Made by a program: the position numbers and the translations under genes
In this document: positions 32,878 to 41,747 of the stretch, piece by piece
Layout of the letters: each line of letters opens with the position of its first letter
How positions within the stretch are numbered: position 1 is the first letter of the stretch
Notes under the pieces: generated by a model
The model's input: only the letters and a program-made list of their open reading frames with translations
What the model was told of the DNA's origin: nothing
The model's database searches: none
Assembly: GCA_964552955.1 (NCBI GenBank)
Contig: CAZKIU010000012.1
Span: 24,060 to 88,059 of the forward strand
DNA from: UBA1413 sp964552955
GTDB taxonomy: Bacteria > Bacteroidota > Bacteroidia > Bacteroidales > Prolixibacteraceae
Reading direction: 5' to 3'
Length of the DNA stretch: 64,000 bases

Positions 32878-33693
32878 TTACTTGTTTTTGAAAATCACCT
32901 CCGGCTTCCGCAGAGCCCTGATCACCAGATAGATCCCAGCAAGAACAAAAGGAATGCTCAGCCATTGCCCCATGTTCAGGGCCATACCTGCCTCAAAAGC
33001 CTCCTGGTCCTCCTTGATGAATTCAATAAAGAAGCGGGGCAGGAATATCAAGATAAAAAAGAGCCCCATTAACATTCCCGGCCGGTTTTTGGCCGAACTC
33101 TTGCGGTAAAACCACATCAGAACTACAAAGGCCAGAAGATAAAAGAGCACTTCATAGAGTTGTGTGGGGTGTTTGGGCATGGTTTCACCATTGCGTTCAA
33201 AGATAAAGCCCCAGGGCAGGGAGGTCTCAATGCCGTATATTTCTGAGTTCATGAGGTTTCCCATTCTGATAAAAGCCGCTACCAGGGCCGTGGGTACGAC
33301 AATACGGTCGAGCGACCAGAGCATGGTCCGTTTGGTAACCAGCCTGCTGTGAATCCACAGGGCTATCAGGATGCCTGCTGCCCCGCCATGACTGGCCAAC
33401 CCTCCGTGCCATACCTTGAGGATCTCCCCGGGATGTTGTGAATAGTAATCCCAGCCGTAAAAAAAGACGTGCCCCAGGCGGGCTCCCACGATGGTGGCGA
33501 TGATGATGTAAAAAAAGAGCGAGTCGATCCAGGCCTGGGCGACCCCTTCCGACTTGAGCATCTTCTCACCGATATAATAGCCGATCAGAAACCCGGAAGC
33601 AAATAAAAGCCCGTACCAGCGGACGGCCAGAAAACCCACCCTGAAAATCTCAGGATCGGCATTCCAGTGAATAAAGGAGAGCATTGAAACCAT
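32878..33693 (-). CDS. lgt: Prolipoprotein diacylglyceryl transferase
   Basis: A 271-residue inner-membrane enzyme with about seven helices that transfers diacylglycerol from phosphatidylglycerol to the lipobox Cys of prolipoproteins. The Lgt signature FIRMGNLMNSEIYG contains the conserved Arg and Asn, HGGLASHGG contains the catalytic-region His, and the RWYGL motif is near the start. Start at 33693 or three codons later cannot be separated. It lies 192 bases downstream of secA on the same strand; I see no promoter that decides whether it is co-transcribed. Confidence 0.96.
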   Translation of the reverse strand: MVSMLSFIHWNADPEIFRVGFLAVRWYGLLFASGFLIGYYIGEKMLKSEGVAQAWIDSLFFYIIIATIVGARLGHVFFYGWDYYSQHPGEILKVWHGGLASHGGAAGILIALWIHSRLVTKRTMLWSLDRIVVPTALVAAFIRMGNLMNSEIYGIETSLPWGFIFERNGETMPKHPTQLYEVLFYLLAFVVLMWFYRKSSAKNRPGMLMGLFFILIFLPRFFIEFIKEDQEAFEAGMALNMGQWLSIPFVLAGIYLVIRALRKPEVIFKNK

Positions 33694-33885
33694 AACCTGA
33701 TGTTCTGCTTTAATACAATATAATTTTTTTCAAAGTTCAGATTTATAATCCTCTGGCGACACTGAGTTCAACCATAAATTGATATCCTTTCCTCTTCCCA
33801 CGGGCCGATTCAATTCCGGAGGATAAACCCTGATTCTCACAGAAGGCCACTCCTTCTTCAACGGAACTCCTCCGGGGTAAAAGGA

Positions 33886-36800
33886 TCAGACCATTCCCTG
33901 GCCGTGACAGTGTTTGAACTTTTTACCGCTGCCGCAGGGACAAGGGTCATTACGGCCCACTTTTTTCTCAACCCTCACCGGTTCGGGACGTGACTTCTCC
34001 TGGGTCTGGGTCTGGGCGCCTTCCATGGGATTGGAGGAGCCGGGGGTGTCGCTCTTGGAAGTACGGTAACGGCTCATGTCGGTTCGCTTGACGGGGGCCG
34101 CTTCCCGCACCTGATCGGGATTCTGGATGGGAATATGTCCCTTCATCAGCGTGGAGACGATATCCTTATTGACCTGGGCCACCATCACCTTAAAAAGATT
34201 GAACGACTCGAACTTGTAGATAAGCAGAGGGTCTTTCTGTTCATAGCTGGCGTTCTGCACCGACTGTTTCAGGTCGTCCATTTCCCGGAGTTGTTCTTTC
34301 CAGGCTTCATCGAAGGTATTGAGGATGATCTGTTTCTGGTAGGATTTCACCAGCTCCCGGCCCTTGTTCTGATAGGCTTTTTCCAGGTTGCAAATGATCT
34401 GGAAGAGACGCCGCCCATCGGTGATGGGCACCACAATATTCTGATAGATATGTGATTTCTTTTCGTAGACCTCCTTGATCACGGGGAAAGCCTGCTTGGC
34501 GATATTCTGGGCTTTCCGGTTATAGCTCTCAATCATTACCTGATAGATGCGCTGGGTCACTCCTTCGGGATTGAGGCGCCTGAATTCTTCTTCCGTGACG
34601 GGCGACTCGATGGAGAGCAGACGCATGAGCTCGAGGTTGAAATCTTCGAACTGCTCGGTGCCATAGTTTTCGTTGACAAGGTTTTCGACAGAATCGTACA
34701 TCATGTTGAGGATGTCTACCTCGAGGCGTTCTCCATAGAGGGCATGACGTCTTTTCTTATAGACCACTTCGCGTTGTGAGTTCATCACGTCGTCGTATTC
34801 GAGCAGTCTTTTGCGGATGCCGAAGTTGTTTTCCTCGACTTTTTTCTGGGCCCGTTCGATGGACTTGGAGATCATAGAGTGCTGGATGACCTCACCTTCC
34901 TTGAGGCCGAGGCGGTCCATGATGCCGGCGATGCGGTCGGAGCCGAAGAGGCGCATCAGGTCATCTTCGAGGGAGACGAAGAACTGGGAGGAACCGGGGT
35001 CTCCCTGGCGCCCTGAACGGCCGCGCAACTGGCGGTCTACACGGCGTGACTCGTGCCGTTCGGTGCCGATGATGGCCAGACCGCCGGCGGCTTTCACCTC
35101 TGGGGTCAGCTTGATGTCGGTACCACGACCAGCCATATTGGTGGCAATAGTCACCATACCCGTGCGCCCCGCTTCTGCCACAATCTCCGCCTCACGGGCA
35201 TGCAACTTGGCATTCAGAACGTTATGGTGAATGCCCTTCATCTTGAGCATCCGGCTCAGCAACTCGGAGATCTCTACCGAGGTCGTTCCTACCAATACCG
35301 GCCTCCCTGCCTTGAAGAGATTCTCGATCTCCTGGATCACTGCATTGTACTTCTCCCGCTTGGTCTTGAAAACCAAATCTTCCTCGTCTTTGCGGATGAC
35401 CGTCCTATTGGTGGGTATCACCACCACTTCCAGCTTGTAGATATCCCACAATTCTCCCGCTTCCGTCTCCGCGGTACCTGTCATCCCTGCCAGCTTGTGG
35501 TACATCCTGAAATAATTCTGCAGAGTGATGGTGGCAAACGTCTGGGTGGCTGCTTCCACCTTTACCCGTTCCTTGGCTTCGATGGCCTGGTGTAAACCGT
35601 CGGAATAACGCCGGCCCTCCAGAATACGTCCCGTCTGCTCATCCACAATCTTCACCTTGTTCTCCAGAACCACATACTCCACATCCTTCTCAAACATGGT
35701 GTAAGCCTTCAACAACTGGTTGATCGTGTGGACCCGCTCCGACTTGACGGCATAGTCCTGCAACAATTGGTCCTTCTTCTCCACCAATTCGTCAGGCGGC
35801 AGCTTCTGGTTCTGCAACTCGGCTATCCCTGCTCCCATGTCGGGAAGAATGAAAAACGAGGGATCCTCGAACCCTGAAGATATCAGGTCAATACCCTTCT
35901 CTGTCAGCTCCACCGAATTCTGCTTCTCTTCAATCACGAAGTAGAGCGGATCGGTGACGATATGCATGTTTTTATTGTTGTCCTGCATGTAGAAATTCTC
36001 GGTCTTATGCAGGATCTGTTTCATCCCCTCTTCGCTGAGGAATTTAATCAGGCTTTTATTCTTGGGCAGCCCCTTGTGTGCCCTGAGCAGTAAAAGGGCA
36101 CCCTCTTTTTTCTCCTCTTCGGTAGCGTTCTCCTTGGTGAGGAGCCTTTTGGATTCACTGAAGAGGGTGGTGAAAAGGTCGCGCTGGGCCTTGAAGAGCT
36201 TTTCAACATAAGGTTTGAGTTCCTCGAACTGTTGGTTCTCCCCTTTGGGTACCGGCCCCGAGATAATCAGCGGGGTACGGGCATCGTCAATGAGCACCGA
36301 GTCGACCTCGTCGACGATAGCGTAGTGGTGTTTGCGCTGGACCAGATCCTGGGGGTTGATGGCCATGTTATCGCGGAGGTAGTCAAAGCCGAATTCATTG
36401 TTGGTACCATAGGTAATATCGGCATTGTAAGCCTTGCGGCGGGCTTCCGAATTGGGCTGGTGCTTGTCGATGCAGTCCACCGAAAGACCGTGAAATTCAA
36501 AGATGGGCCCCATCCATTCCGAGTCGCGTTTGGAGAGGTAGTCGTTGACGGTCACGATGTGAACGCCCCGGCCAGCCAATGCATTAAGGAAGACTGGCAG
36601 AGTGGCGACCAGCGTCTTCCCCTCACCGGTGGCCATCTCGGAGATCTTGCCCTGATGCAGGACTACCCCACCGATCAACTGCACATCATAGTGCACCATA
36701 TCCCAGGTGATCTCATTCCCCCCGGCTATCCACTTGTTGAACCACACCGCCTTTTCGCCTTCGATCACGATGCTGTTGCGCGTCGCTGCCAGATCACGGT

Positions 36801-37206
36801 CATAATCCTGCGCCGTGACCACTACCCGCTCATTATCGAAAAACCGGCTGGCAGTAGCCTTGACAACGGAAAAAGCAGTGGGCAGGATCTCGTTCAGAGT
36901 ATCTTCTATTTTGGCTATGATGCTCTCCTCCAGCTTATCCATCCGCTCGTAGAGTTTTTCACTCTCCTGGATCTCCACCTCTTCGGCTTTCTCTTTGAGG
37001 GCTGCCAACTCCTCCTCTTCTGCCTTGATCCGCTCTCTGATCAGCGCCTTCAGACGCCAACTCTCTTCCCTGAGCTGGTCATTACTCAGTTGAGACACAC
37101 GGTCATACTCTTTCTTGATTTTCTCCACCAGCGGAGAGATCTCTGATATATCGCGCTCCGATTTGTTTCCCAGAATCTTCCCCAGGATCTTCGTAATGAA
37201 TGCCAT
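33886..37206 (-). CDS. secA: Protein translocase subunit SecA
   Basis: A 1106-residue motor ATPase that pushes preproteins through SecYEG. Walker A is MATGEGKT (about 192-198), the DEAD-like box DEVDSVLIDDARTPLIISG, then the preprotein cross-linking domain, helical scaffold and second NBD (GRSGRQGDPGSSQF, NMAGRGTDI). The C-terminal zinc site CPCGSGKKFKHCHG binds SecB or ribosome. It is longer than E. coli SecA (901) because of an N-terminal coiled-coil insert (about residues 50-110) and a mid-protein insertion, both usual in Bacteroidota. A -7 element (37238-37245) precedes it. Confidence 0.97.
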   Translation of the reverse strand: MAFITKILGKILGNKSERDISEISPLVEKIKKEYDRVSQLSNDQLREESWRLKALIRERIKAEEEELAALKEKAEEVEIQESEKLYERMDKLEESIIAKIEDTLNEILPTAFSVVKATASRFFDNERVVVTAQDYDRDLAATRNSIVIEGEKAVWFNKWIAGGNEITWDMVHYDVQLIGGVVLHQGKISEMATGEGKTLVATLPVFLNALAGRGVHIVTVNDYLSKRDSEWMGPIFEFHGLSVDCIDKHQPNSEARRKAYNADITYGTNNEFGFDYLRDNMAINPQDLVQRKHHYAIVDEVDSVLIDDARTPLIISGPVPKGENQQFEELKPYVEKLFKAQRDLFTTLFSESKRLLTKENATEEEKKEGALLLLRAHKGLPKNKSLIKFLSEEGMKQILHKTENFYMQDNNKNMHIVTDPLYFVIEEKQNSVELTEKGIDLISSGFEDPSFFILPDMGAGIAELQNQKLPPDELVEKKDQLLQDYAVKSERVHTINQLLKAYTMFEKDVEYVVLENKVKIVDEQTGRILEGRRYSDGLHQAIEAKERVKVEAATQTFATITLQNYFRMYHKLAGMTGTAETEAGELWDIYKLEVVVIPTNRTVIRKDEEDLVFKTKREKYNAVIQEIENLFKAGRPVLVGTTSVEISELLSRMLKMKGIHHNVLNAKLHAREAEIVAEAGRTGMVTIATNMAGRGTDIKLTPEVKAAGGLAIIGTERHESRRVDRQLRGRSGRQGDPGSSQFFVSLEDDLMRLFGSDRIAGIMDRLGLKEGEVIQHSMISKSIERAQKKVEENNFGIRKRLLEYDDVMNSQREVVYKKRRHALYGERLEVDILNMMYDSVENLVNENYGTEQFEDFNLELMRLLSIESPVTEEEFRRLNPEGVTQRIYQVMIESYNRKAQNIAKQAFPVIKEVYEKKSHIYQNIVVPITDGRRLFQIICNLEKAYQNKGRELVKSYQKQIILNTFDEAWKEQLREMDDLKQSVQNASYEQKDPLLIYKFESFNLFKVMVAQVNKDIVSTLMKGHIPIQNPDQVREAAPVKRTDMSRYRTSKSDTPGSSNPMEGAQTQTQEKSRPEPVRVEKKVGRNDPCPCGSGKKFKHCHGQGMV

Positions 37207-37237
37207 AATCTGTTATTGCGTGAATACTATTAATATG

Positions 37238-37245
37238 CAAATGTA
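37238..37245 (-). promoter_or_regulatory. -7 element (TACATTTG) of secA
   Basis: Minus-strand TANNTTTG match 31 bases before the ATG, with a weak TTTC 20 bases upstream. Confidence 0.5.
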
Positions 37246-37274
37246 GTTATTGTGCGGGGGCTTTGAAAGTATTC

Positions 37275-37312
37275 TACAAAAAAAGCCCGTCACACAGGGT
37301 AACAGGCTTGAA
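37275..37312 (-). terminator. Terminator of the ferredoxin gene
   Basis: On the minus strand AAGCCTGT (37309-37302) pairs with ACGGGCTT (37290-37283) through one wobble, followed by a T run. A/T runs on both sides make it potentially bidirectional. It separates ferredoxin from secA. Confidence 0.75.
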
Positions 37313-37332
37313 TTTTTTTATGTTCTCAGGTC

Positions 37333-37503
37333 TTACTCGGCCGGAGCAATTGCTTCCGTTGGGCACACCTCAGCACAGGAACCACAATCGGTGCACAGTT
37401 CGGGGTCAATCACATAGATATCGCCTTCAGAGATGGCATCTACCGGGCATTCATCGATGCAGGTTCCGCATGCTATACATTCATCTGAAATTTTGTAAGC
37501 CAT
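37333..37503 (-). CDS. 2[4Fe-4S] ferredoxin
   Basis: A 56-residue bacterial ferredoxin with two CxxCxxCxxxCP clusters: CIACGTCIDECP and CTDCGSCAEVCP. It carries low-potential electrons in the cytoplasm, for example to and from pyruvate:ferredoxin oxidoreductase, typical of anaerobes. Start at 37503 (MAYKISDECIACG) matches the family; the longer frame to 37560 would include the -7 element. It is a monocistronic unit with its own promoter and terminator. Confidence 0.95.
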   Translation of the reverse strand: MAYKISDECIACGTCIDECPVDAISEGDIYVIDPELCTDCGSCAEVCPTEAIAPAE

Positions 37504-37537
37504 AGCTAAAATTTTTATTAGACAAGTATGTTGAGGG

Positions 37538-37545
37538 CAAAGGTA
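37538..37545 (-). promoter_or_regulatory. -7 element (TACCTTTG) of the ferredoxin gene
   Basis: Minus-strand TANNTTTG match 34 bases before the ATG; a TTT lies 19 bases upstream of it. Confidence 0.55.
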
Positions 37546-37687
37546 CAAAGTTTGTTCCAATATTAAACTGTATCGGTTCCAAATAAGGGATCAAGCCCAA
37601 AAATCTTCCCCTGCCGGAAGAAACAGGGGGTTTCATAGAGCCGGAACCGTTTTTTTGAAGGTTTTATATTAAATTTATCCCCTCGAT

Positions 37688-38512
37688 ATGGAAACAGGAA
37701 ACCTGCTAACTGCCTTTATGCTGACGCTGATTGCCGGACTCAGTACCGGCATCGGCAGTGGTATTGCGTTTGTTGCCAAACGCACCAACACCAAGCTGCT
37801 CTCTATGGCTCTGGGCTTCTCGGCCGGGGTGATGATATACATCTCTTTTGTGGAGATTTTCCCCGACGCCCGGGAGAGCTTCATCGGTCAGTTTGGAAAA
37901 TTCAACGGCTCCCTATACACCTTGCTGGCCTTTTTCGGGGGCATGTTGCTGATCGCGATGATTGACAAGTTCATTCCTTCGGCCGAAAACCCGCATGAAA
38001 TGAGGGGGGTGGAATCGATGGACAATGAAACCCGGGCCCATGATTTCCGAAAACTCTACAAAATGGGGTTGACCATGGCGCTGGCCATCTGGGTCCACAA
38101 CTTCCCCGAGGGAATTGCCACTTTCCTGTCGGCACTCAAGGATCCCACGCTGGGGGTAGCCATCGCCGTAGCCATTGCTATTCACAATATTCCGGAGGGG
38201 ATCGCCGTATCGGTGCCGGTCTATTATGCCACTGGCAACCGGAAAAAGGCCTTTCTCCTCTCTTTTCTCTCGGGACTATCGGAGTTTGTGGGGGCGTTGC
38301 TGGCTTATCTTATTCTGATTCCCTTTATTTCCAGCAGCCAGTTCGAACTTATTTTTGCCGCATCGATGTCGGCGGTAGCAGGCATCATGGTATTTATCGC
38401 GCTCGATGAGCTTCTGCCATCGGCCGAAGAGTACGGCGAACACCACCTGGCCATTTATGGCGTGACGGGGGGCATGGGGGTGATGGCCTTAAGTCTGCTG
38501 TTGATAGGCTGA
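37688..38512 (+). CDS. zupT: ZIP family metal transporter (ZupT-like)
   Basis: A 274-residue inner-membrane protein with about eight helices. The ZIP metal-binding signatures are visible in helices IV and V: HNFPEGIATF and HNIPEGIAVS, both His-Asn-x-Pro-Glu-Gly, matching the binuclear site of ZupT. It imports divalent cations (zinc, also iron, manganese) into the cytoplasm. The family's usual length is about 260. The 3' end overlaps the convergent nth gene by 24 bases. No Fur/Zur-like box was recognised upstream. Confidence 0.92.
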   Translation: METGNLLTAFMLTLIAGLSTGIGSGIAFVAKRTNTKLLSMALGFSAGVMIYISFVEIFPDARESFIGQFGKFNGSLYTLLAFFGGMLLIAMIDKFIPSAENPHEMRGVESMDNETRAHDFRKLYKMGLTMALAIWVHNFPEGIATFLSALKDPTLGVAIAVAIAIHNIPEGIAVSVPVYYATGNRKKAFLLSFLSGLSEFVGALLAYLILIPFISSSQFELIFAASMSAVAGIMVFIALDELLPSAEEYGEHHLAIYGVTGGMGVMALSLLLIG

Positions 38513-39151
38513 TTTGTGTTCCCACCGGCAGACTTCCTGAAGCCCGCATGAGCCACAGTGCGGCTTGCGCGCCAGGCACACATACCTGCCATGCAGGATC
38601 AGCCAGTGGTGCGCCTTCCCTATCAACGCCTCAGGTATATACTCCACCAGTTGTTTTTCTGTCTCCAGGGGGGTCCTGGCGCCTACCGTCAGCCCGATTC
38701 TCCCCGACACTCTGAAAACATGGGTATCCACGGCCATGGCTGGCTGGTTAAAAACGACAGATGCCACCACATTGGCCGTTTTTCGCCCCACCCCGGGCAA
38801 CCGCTGCAATGCCTCCACATCCCCGGGGACTTCCCCCCCAAACCACTCCACCAGCATACGCGACATCCCCATTAAATGACGCGCTTTGTTGTTGGGATAG
38901 GAACAACTCCCTATGAAAGAGAACAACTCCTCATGGGTGGCCTGCGCCATGGCCCCGGCATCAGGATAACGCTCCAGCAGCGCCGGCGTGATCTGGTTCA
39001 CCCGCTTATCAGTGCACTGGGCCGACAAGATCACCGCCACCAACAGATGAAATGGATCCCGGTAGTGAAGCTCCGTCTCCGCAACCGGCATATGCTCCAG
39101 AAACCAGGCGATCACCCGGTCATACAACTCCTTCCTCGACTGCTCTGCCAT
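38489..39151 (-). CDS. nth: Endonuclease III
   Basis: A 220-residue DNA glycosylase/AP lyase that removes oxidised pyrimidines. The helix-hairpin-helix LPGVGRKTANVV holds catalytic Lys124, and VDTHVFR holds catalytic Asp142. The [4Fe-4S] motif C192-x6-C199-x2-C202-x5-C208 is intact. Start set at 39151 (MAEQSRKELYDRV); the open frame upstream runs 18 codons in A/T-rich DNA without family similarity. Converges with zupT. Confidence 0.96.
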   Translation of the reverse strand: MAEQSRKELYDRVIAWFLEHMPVAETELHYRDPFHLLVAVILSAQCTDKRVNQITPALLERYPDAGAMAQATHEELFSFIGSCSYPNNKARHLMGMSRMLVEWFGGEVPGDVEALQRLPGVGRKTANVVASVVFNQPAMAVDTHVFRVSGRIGLTVGARTPLETEKQLVEYIPEALIGKAHHWLILHGRYVCLARKPHCGSCGLQEVCRWEHKSAYQQQT

Positions 39152-39300
39152 AATTATCGAATAAAAACATAAAAAATTCAAAAAAATGCGCTTCAGGTGT
39201 AACAATTGACCTTTTTTATGGTCCTATAGCTAGAGATAATTTTAAGTAGAAAATCATTTCAGTACGAATAGAAATGGTTTAAATTAGAAATTAAACAGAG

Positions 39301-39330
39301 AAAAGCCGGTATTGACCGGCTTTTTTTGTG
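39301..39330 (+). terminator. Strong rho-independent terminator
   Basis: Perfect 9-bp stem AAAGCCGGT (39302-39310) / ACCGGCTTT (39315-39323), 4-base loop ATTG, then a T run on the plus strand. On the minus strand it could end the aminopeptidase transcript with a TTTT tail; on the plus strand no gene lies upstream. Confidence 0.75.
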
Positions 39331-39420
39331 GGCTGCCGGCGTGACTCCCCATATCAGGCGATTATGCCTTCTTACTTACGGCTTCAGGAACCTGCGAATT
39401 CACCCTTCAGCGTTCTGAAT

Positions 39421-41217
39421 TCAGCCCCCTGAACAGTGGATTTCCGCCGTCAGTTCCTCCAGAAAGGGGCGCAGATCCTCAGACACAAAGGGCATCAATG
39501 ACTTTCTCACCTGACGGTGATAGCGGTTGAGCCATTCCACCTCCTGCGGGAGGAGCAGGGAGAGCTCCACCAGCCGGGTATCTATGGGGCAGAGGGTCAG
39601 GGTTTCGAAGGCCAGGAATTTCCCGAAGGGGGTGGTTTCCTTTTCTACGCAGACCATCATGTTTTCGATGCGGATGCCATAGGCTCCGGTGCGGTAAATT
39701 CCGGGTTCGTTGGAGAAGACCATGCCGGGTCTGATTTCATGCGGGTTCCATTCGCGCCGGATGGCTGCAGGACCCTCATGGACACTCAGGAAGTGACCGA
39801 CGCCATGGCCGGTGCCATGACCATAATCGATGCCGTGTTGCCACATGGCCCTGCGGGCCAGGATATCGAGATGGATGCCCCGCGTTCCCTCAGGGAAAAC
39901 CGCCTCGGTGAGGGCGATCACTCCTTTCAGCACCAGGGTGAAGTCGCGTTTCTGTTGCGGAGTGACCGCACCCAGGGCTACTGTTCTGGTGATGTCAGTG
40001 GTGCCCGCAAGGTACTGCCCTCCCGAGTCGAAGAGCAACACCCCATTCTTTTCCAGCGGCAGGGCATTCTCCTGATCGACCGTAAGATGAACGACAGCGC
40101 CATGTTCTCGGTAGCCGATGATCGGTTTAAAGCTCTCCCCTCTGAACCCGGGTTGTTTTGCCCTGAAGGCAGCCAGATGCCGCCCCACCGTATATTCGGT
40201 GACCCCGGGATCACCGGTATGCCGGCTGAGCCAATGGAGGAAAGCCACCAGGGCCACCCCGTCGCGTTGCATGCTCTCTCTGAAGCCCTTCAGCTCCGTG
40301 TTGTTCTTGATGGCCTTAAATATCTCCACAGGAGAGGGGGCTTCCACCACCCGGCACTGCTCCCTGAGGGCCATGAAGATACCGCAACTGGCCGACGCCG
40401 GATCGATAAGCACGGTCATCTCCCTGAGCATGCCAAGAAAGTTCATGAAACCGGCGTAGCCGGCAAGGGTTATTCCCTCTTCCAACAGCTTGGCCTCCAG
40501 GGAGGCAGGGAGGGTTCCCGGTTGTACGAAGAGATGGTGGAAGCCGGAACCGATGAGTCCGTAGCCCAGGAAGACCGGATTGTAAGGGATATCATCGCCC
40601 CGCAGGTTAAAGCACCAGGCCAGTTCAGAGAGGGAGGTGATGACAGTGGCAGAGGCATCATGGCGGGCCAGGGTATCGACGATCGCGGCGCGTTTGTCAG
40701 AGCGCGTAGCCCCGGCCAGCGCGGTCTCCATTTCGAAGAGGGGGGTCGCAGGAAGAGGGGGTCTGGTGGACCATACTTCTCCGATCAGTTCCGGCACCGG
40801 CACCAGGGTAATCTTCCGTGGCGTGAGCAGCTCCAGAAGGGCCCGGTAGCTTCCCAGCGGCAGGGTATAGGGGTCAAAACCCACCCGGCTGCCCGCAGGC
40901 AGATGACCGGACAGCCACTGTTCCACCCCCACCGCCTGGGGAACCCGTAGCGGAAGCATCCTGAAACCACTCCCGGCCAGTTCTGCCTCCGCCTGCAGAA
41001 AATAACGGGTGTCGGTCCAGAGGATGGCCTCCTCCATGGTGACCACCACCTCTCCGTAGGAACCCGTGAAACCCGAGACCCATCGGCGGACCTGCCAATG
41101 GTCACAGAGGTATTCACTCATGTGGGGATCGGTGCCCGAGATATGCAGGGCGTCGAGGTGCCGGCAATGCATGGCCCTCCGCAGGGAGGCCAGCACCTGG
41201 GGGTTATAAGCCTTCAT
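39421..41217 (-). CDS. pepP: Xaa-Pro aminopeptidase (aminopeptidase P, M24B)
   Basis: A 598-residue cytoplasmic metalloenzyme that removes an N-terminal residue preceding proline. Order: two creatinase-like N-terminal domains, the pita-bread M24 domain with metal ligands in DSGGQYLAGTTDITRT (two Asp), GHGVGHFLSVHEGP (His), NEPGIY (Glu) and IENMMV (Glu), and a C-terminal extension usual in the long (eukaryote-like) form. The upstream NUDIX gene overlaps its start by 14 bases, implying translational coupling. Last gene of the unit that begins at 43188. Confidence 0.95.
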   Translation of the reverse strand: MKAYNPQVLASLRRAMHCRHLDALHISGTDPHMSEYLCDHWQVRRWVSGFTGSYGEVVVTMEEAILWTDTRYFLQAEAELAGSGFRMLPLRVPQAVGVEQWLSGHLPAGSRVGFDPYTLPLGSYRALLELLTPRKITLVPVPELIGEVWSTRPPLPATPLFEMETALAGATRSDKRAAIVDTLARHDASATVITSLSELAWCFNLRGDDIPYNPVFLGYGLIGSGFHHLFVQPGTLPASLEAKLLEEGITLAGYAGFMNFLGMLREMTVLIDPASASCGIFMALREQCRVVEAPSPVEIFKAIKNNTELKGFRESMQRDGVALVAFLHWLSRHTGDPGVTEYTVGRHLAAFRAKQPGFRGESFKPIIGYREHGAVVHLTVDQENALPLEKNGVLLFDSGGQYLAGTTDITRTVALGAVTPQQKRDFTLVLKGVIALTEAVFPEGTRGIHLDILARRAMWQHGIDYGHGTGHGVGHFLSVHEGPAAIRREWNPHEIRPGMVFSNEPGIYRTGAYGIRIENMMVCVEKETTPFGKFLAFETLTLCPIDTRLVELSLLLPQEVEWLNRYHRQVRKSLMPFVSEDLRPFLEELTAEIHCSGG

Positions 41218-41737
41218 GTAGCGCCACTTCCTTGATGAAATAACGTATGGATGGAGCAGGCACCTCCGCAGGATCTACCTCCCGTGGGTCGACCCATTCA
41301 AAGCCGCTGATATCATCGGAAGCGCTCATCCCAACAGGGATATCAGCGTCGACCCTGAACGCCAGATCGGTAGTGAAGACCGTCAATCCGGAAAAGAGAT
41401 AACGGTTGGCCGCAGAGGCCAGATATTGCATTTTGATGACCTCAAGGCCCAGTTCTTCCGCCAGCTCACGCCGAAGGGCCTCCTCGGCACTCTCTCCCGG
41501 ATCGATGAATCCTCCGGGAAGGTCCAGTTTTCCCTTGTCGGGATCGATGGCCCTGCGGGTCACCAGCAGACGGCCGCTGGCATCAAAGATCAAGGCAGCC
41601 ACGGCCGCCGATGCATTGATGAAAAAATGGAACCCACAGCCCTCACAGCAGAAAGAGCGGTTACTGACAGCCGGAAAATGGCTCGAACCACAACGCGGGC
41701 AAAAACGGAAGACTTCCGTGGGATGGGTCGTGCTCAC
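41204..41737 (-). CDS. NUDIX hydrolase with zinc ribbon (NudC-like)
   Basis: A 177-residue protein. An N-terminal four-Cys zinc ribbon (CPRCG and CCEGCG) is followed by the Nudix box GGFIDPGESAEEALRRELAEELGL (GX5EX7REUXEEXGU). The ribbon plus Nudix layout resembles NADH pyrophosphatase NudC, but the protein lacks NudC's usual N-terminal domain and is short, so the nucleotide substrate is uncertain. It sits 10 bases after the esterase gene and overlaps pepP. Confidence 0.88.
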   Translation of the reverse strand: MSTTHPTEVFRFCPRCGSSHFPAVSNRSFCCEGCGFHFFINASAAVAALIFDASGRLLVTRRAIDPDKGKLDLPGGFIDPGESAEEALRRELAEELGLEVIKMQYLASAANRYLFSGLTVFTTDLAFRVDADIPVGMSASDDISGFEWVDPREVDPAEVPAPSIRYFIKEVALHEGL

Positions 41738-41747
41738 GGCGTAACCC

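Noticed and set aside
36232..37146. Open frame of 304 codons antisense to secA
   Set aside because: SecA occupies the strand with all motifs.
39517..40950. Open frame of 477 codons antisense to pepP
   Set aside because: Aminopeptidase P with intact metal ligands occupies the opposite strand.
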